Source: Vibrio cortegadensis (GTDB lineage Bacteria; Pseudomonadota; Gammaproteobacteria; Enterobacterales; Vibrionaceae). Taken from it: a stretch of DNA of 64,000 nucleotides. Position 1 is the stretch's first letter. Each line of letters starts with the position of its first letter. Under the pieces are notes generated by a model. The model worked only from the letters and a program-made list of their open reading frames with translations. It was not told the origin of the DNA and made no database searches. Below, in pieces: positions 61,970 to 64,000 of this stretch. A program made the translations under genes and the position numbers. The stretch covers positions 1,612,001-1,676,000 of the forward strand of contig NZ_AP025472.1 in the NCBI RefSeq assembly GCF_024347395.1. The letters are read 5' to 3'.

Positions 61970-63940
61970 ATGTTTATTCGTAGTTTAATCACGATTATTG
62001 TTTTCGTTTACAGCGCCAGCTCATTTTCTCACCAAGTAAACAATAATCAAGAGTGGAATTTAATTTACGAATACAACCTTCGTGATAATAAAGACAATGC
62101 GCTTAGTATGCTTGAAGAGAGATATAATTCATTATCTCCAGGTGCGGAAAAACTTTATGTCAGCTCTTTAATCTATGACTTCATGAACCGTTATCATCAG
62201 CCGTATTTTGGTCGATTAATTAAAAATCAACCTGAATATAGTGAAATGGAACAATCATATGTTCATGCTCTAAATGATGAAAGCAATGGTAATTTTATAA
62301 AAGCGAGTGAGCATTACCTATCTTTACTCGATATTATGAAAAAAAAGAATGACATAAACGGGAAAATGATTTTTGAATATCACTTGTGTAAAGTATTAAA
62401 TCATCAAGCTCAATACTATAAAGCGAATTATTATTGCTCGGCCCTCCAAACACATGTCAATGACAATTCAAAATCCATACTCCCATTACATTTGGCACTA
62501 CGAGTAATTGCGAACAATCAGTTCTTTCGTGGTGAGCATAATAATGCTCTTGCGGCTTATCTACACCTATTAGAAGTATTTCCAAATCACGGTGATATAT
62601 CAGCTATATACAACGATATTGGAAACCTACTCAAAGTCATAGGTCGCTTTCAACAGTCTGAGACTTATTTACTTCAAGCGTTAAACCTTCGACTAAAATC
62701 AAGTAATTCAATGAAATTAGCTCAAGTTCAACATAGCCTCGCGAGCCTGTACTTAGAAAAAAAACAGTTCGACTTAAGTTTAAAGTATTTTAAGTCTGCA
62801 TTGACAATTCTAAAATCTGAGAGCAATAGCTACGGACTAGGACTGACTTATATTGGGATTGGCGATGCCTATATTGGGAAAGGAAATCATCAATTAGGCG
62901 ATTCATATCTAACTAAAGGGCTTGAATTTGCCGAAGATCTTGAAAACCAGAAAATGAAAGCGAAAATTTATCTGGCATTAGCTGAGTCTTACTATCAACG
63001 TACGCTTTATATTCCAGCTTCAAACTACGCAAAAAATGCACTTAGTATCTCTAAATTAATTCATGACTCTCAATATCAATCAAGCTCATTATTTATTTTA
63101 TCAAAAATTTATGCAGCTTCTAACTCGTATAAAACGGCGTATGAGTATTATCAGACTTATTCTAATATCGAGCTTGCTAACCGAGATATAGATAATAGAA
63201 AAGCCATTGAAGCTCTTGATTTAACAAAAACAAATTTTGAGCAAGAATACAAGCGTTCAGAGTTATTTAATCTAAACCGATATCAAGCGTTACAAATTGA
63301 AACTATGCAACGACAAAGCGTGGCTTACAATTTTATCGTTTTTTCTTTGTTTATTATTATTTTGATTTTCATTTATCTAAATCGAAAAACAAAACGAAAT
63401 GCACAAGTTGATAGTTTAACTGGTATTTTAAATCGCGCAGCTTCAATATCAACTATCAAGGCTCAACCTCACAATAATAATTCTGAATTCAACTCTATTT
63501 TAATTTTATTGGATCTAGACAATTTCAAATCAATCAATGACGGGCATGGTCACCCTACTGGTGATCTAGCATTGAAACATGTAACAAATACAATTTCATC
63601 TAAACTTGGTAAATATGACATCTTTGGACGATTAGGTGGTGAGGAGTTTATTATCTTATTAAGAGATGTCGACGAGTTAGATGTAAAATACCGTGTAGAA
63701 AGCCTCCATCAAGCCATTTCAATGAAGTCATTTATTTCTGAATCTAATCAAACTCTTAAAATCACTGCAAGCTTTTCATATCTTGCAACATCGAAATCAT
63801 TACATGACTTTGACGATTTGTATTCCATTCTCGACCAAGCGCTATATCAAGCAAAGCAGAATGGTCGAGATTGTATTATTGACGCTTACAACGATCCTAT
63901 TGATTTGCCAAGCGTTGTTTATTCTTCAACTCACTCATGA
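61970..63940 (+). CDS. Diguanylate cyclase with periplasmic TPR sensor
   Basis: A 656-residue inner-membrane protein. It has a signal-like N-terminus (MFIRSLITIIVFVYSASSFS), a periplasmic region of TPR repeats (about 60-430; for example YNDIGNLLKVIGRFQQSETY), one membrane helix near 452-471 and a GGDEF domain (DSLTGILNRAAS to the end). The active site is GRLGGEEFIILL near 555, so it should make c-di-GMP. The inhibitory RxxD site would be at GKYD, in which the arginine is missing; product feedback through this site is therefore unlikely. AAGG lies before the ATG. It is on the same strand as the adhesin's channel gene, but not in the same operon. Confidence 0.93.
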   Translation: MFIRSLITIIVFVYSASSFSHQVNNNQEWNLIYEYNLRDNKDNALSMLEERYNSLSPGAEKLYVSSLIYDFMNRYHQPYFGRLIKNQPEYSEMEQSYVHALNDESNGNFIKASEHYLSLLDIMKKKNDINGKMIFEYHLCKVLNHQAQYYKANYYCSALQTHVNDNSKSILPLHLALRVIANNQFFRGEHNNALAAYLHLLEVFPNHGDISAIYNDIGNLLKVIGRFQQSETYLLQALNLRLKSSNSMKLAQVQHSLASLYLEKKQFDLSLKYFKSALTILKSESNSYGLGLTYIGIGDAYIGKGNHQLGDSYLTKGLEFAEDLENQKMKAKIYLALAESYYQRTLYIPASNYAKNALSISKLIHDSQYQSSSLFILSKIYAASNSYKTAYEYYQTYSNIELANRDIDNRKAIEALDLTKTNFEQEYKRSELFNLNRYQALQIETMQRQSVAYNFIVFSLFIIILIFIYLNRKTKRNAQVDSLTGILNRAASISTIKAQPHNNNSEFNSILILLDLDNFKSINDGHGHPTGDLALKHVTNTISSKLGKYDIFGRLGGEEFIILLRDVDELDVKYRVESLHQAISMKSFISESNQTLKITASFSYLATSKSLHDFDDLYSILDQALYQAKQNGRDCIIDAYNDPIDLPSVVYSSTHS

Positions 63941-64000
63941 CCGTTTGGCTGTTGGCTTGGTAATCATTCAAACCAATTTTACGTAATTCACATGAAGGGC

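Overview
The window looks like chromosome 1 of a Vibrio or a close relative (Vibrionaceae). Core genes sit in an order related to that of the enterics: rmf, uup, rlmKL, zapC, pyrD; prc, proQ, msrC, letA, letB, rsmF; yccA, tusE, yccX, rlmI. They are interleaved with genes typical of vibrios: the DUF3466 protein, the 1,614-residue NAD-glutamate dehydrogenase, DUF2835, DUF2750 and an AapJQMP transporter. Base composition outside the large repeat is AT-rich, roughly low 40s percent GC by eye.

Layout. 1-8.6 kb (all minus): the first nine codons of rmf at the left edge, then the operon rlmKL - glutaredoxin-like - uup - DUF3466, a 0.7 kb gap, zapC and pyrD. 8.6-20.8 kb (all minus): NAD-glutamate dehydrogenase, DUF2835, pepN, a secreted unknown, prc, proQ and msrC. 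20.9-28.1 kb (plus): an ABC exporter placed between msrC and the lipid-transport pair letA/letB, then rsmF. 28.1-35.4 kb: a (CAGATA)13 microsatellite, a strong terminator without an obvious gene, a CvfB-like S1 protein, an unrecognised two-helix membrane protein, a DUF4442 protein, a PpsA fragment-like protein divergent from aroH-yajQ, and a siroheme-synthase-like gene with a truncated methyltransferase half. 35.8-40.1 kb: the general amino-acid ABC transporter aapJQMP, preceded by a 21-codon leader reading frame that overlaps the aapJ start as ATGA. 40.3-44.6 kb: yccA, tusE, yccX, a chemoreceptor and rlmI.

44.7-63.9 kb is the accessory-looking part. A 4,741-residue secreted adhesin of the LapA type fills 14.2 kb. 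It has an N-terminal retention module with a TAAG LapG-type cleavage site, about five Ig-like units of about 103 residues, 20 tandem 118-residue units that look identical at the DNA level, cadherin/VCBS-type domains, a von Willebrand A domain and C-terminal RTX repeats. Divergent from it are a TolC-family outer-membrane channel (LapE/AggA type) and an OmpA-family lipid/peptidoglycan-anchoring type protein. After a DUF2750 gene comes a TPR-GGDEF diguanylate cyclase whose inhibitory-site arginine is missing. In known Lap systems c-di-GMP, through LapD and LapG, decides whether the adhesin stays on the surface. Here the adhesin, its outer-membrane channel and a c-di-GMP synthase are close together, but the inner-membrane ABC/HlyD parts and LapD/LapG are not in the window.

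No rRNA, tRNA, CRISPR array, insertion sequence or prophage was seen. Starts were refined by eye from ribosome-binding sites; domain positions are approximate. No database search was possible.
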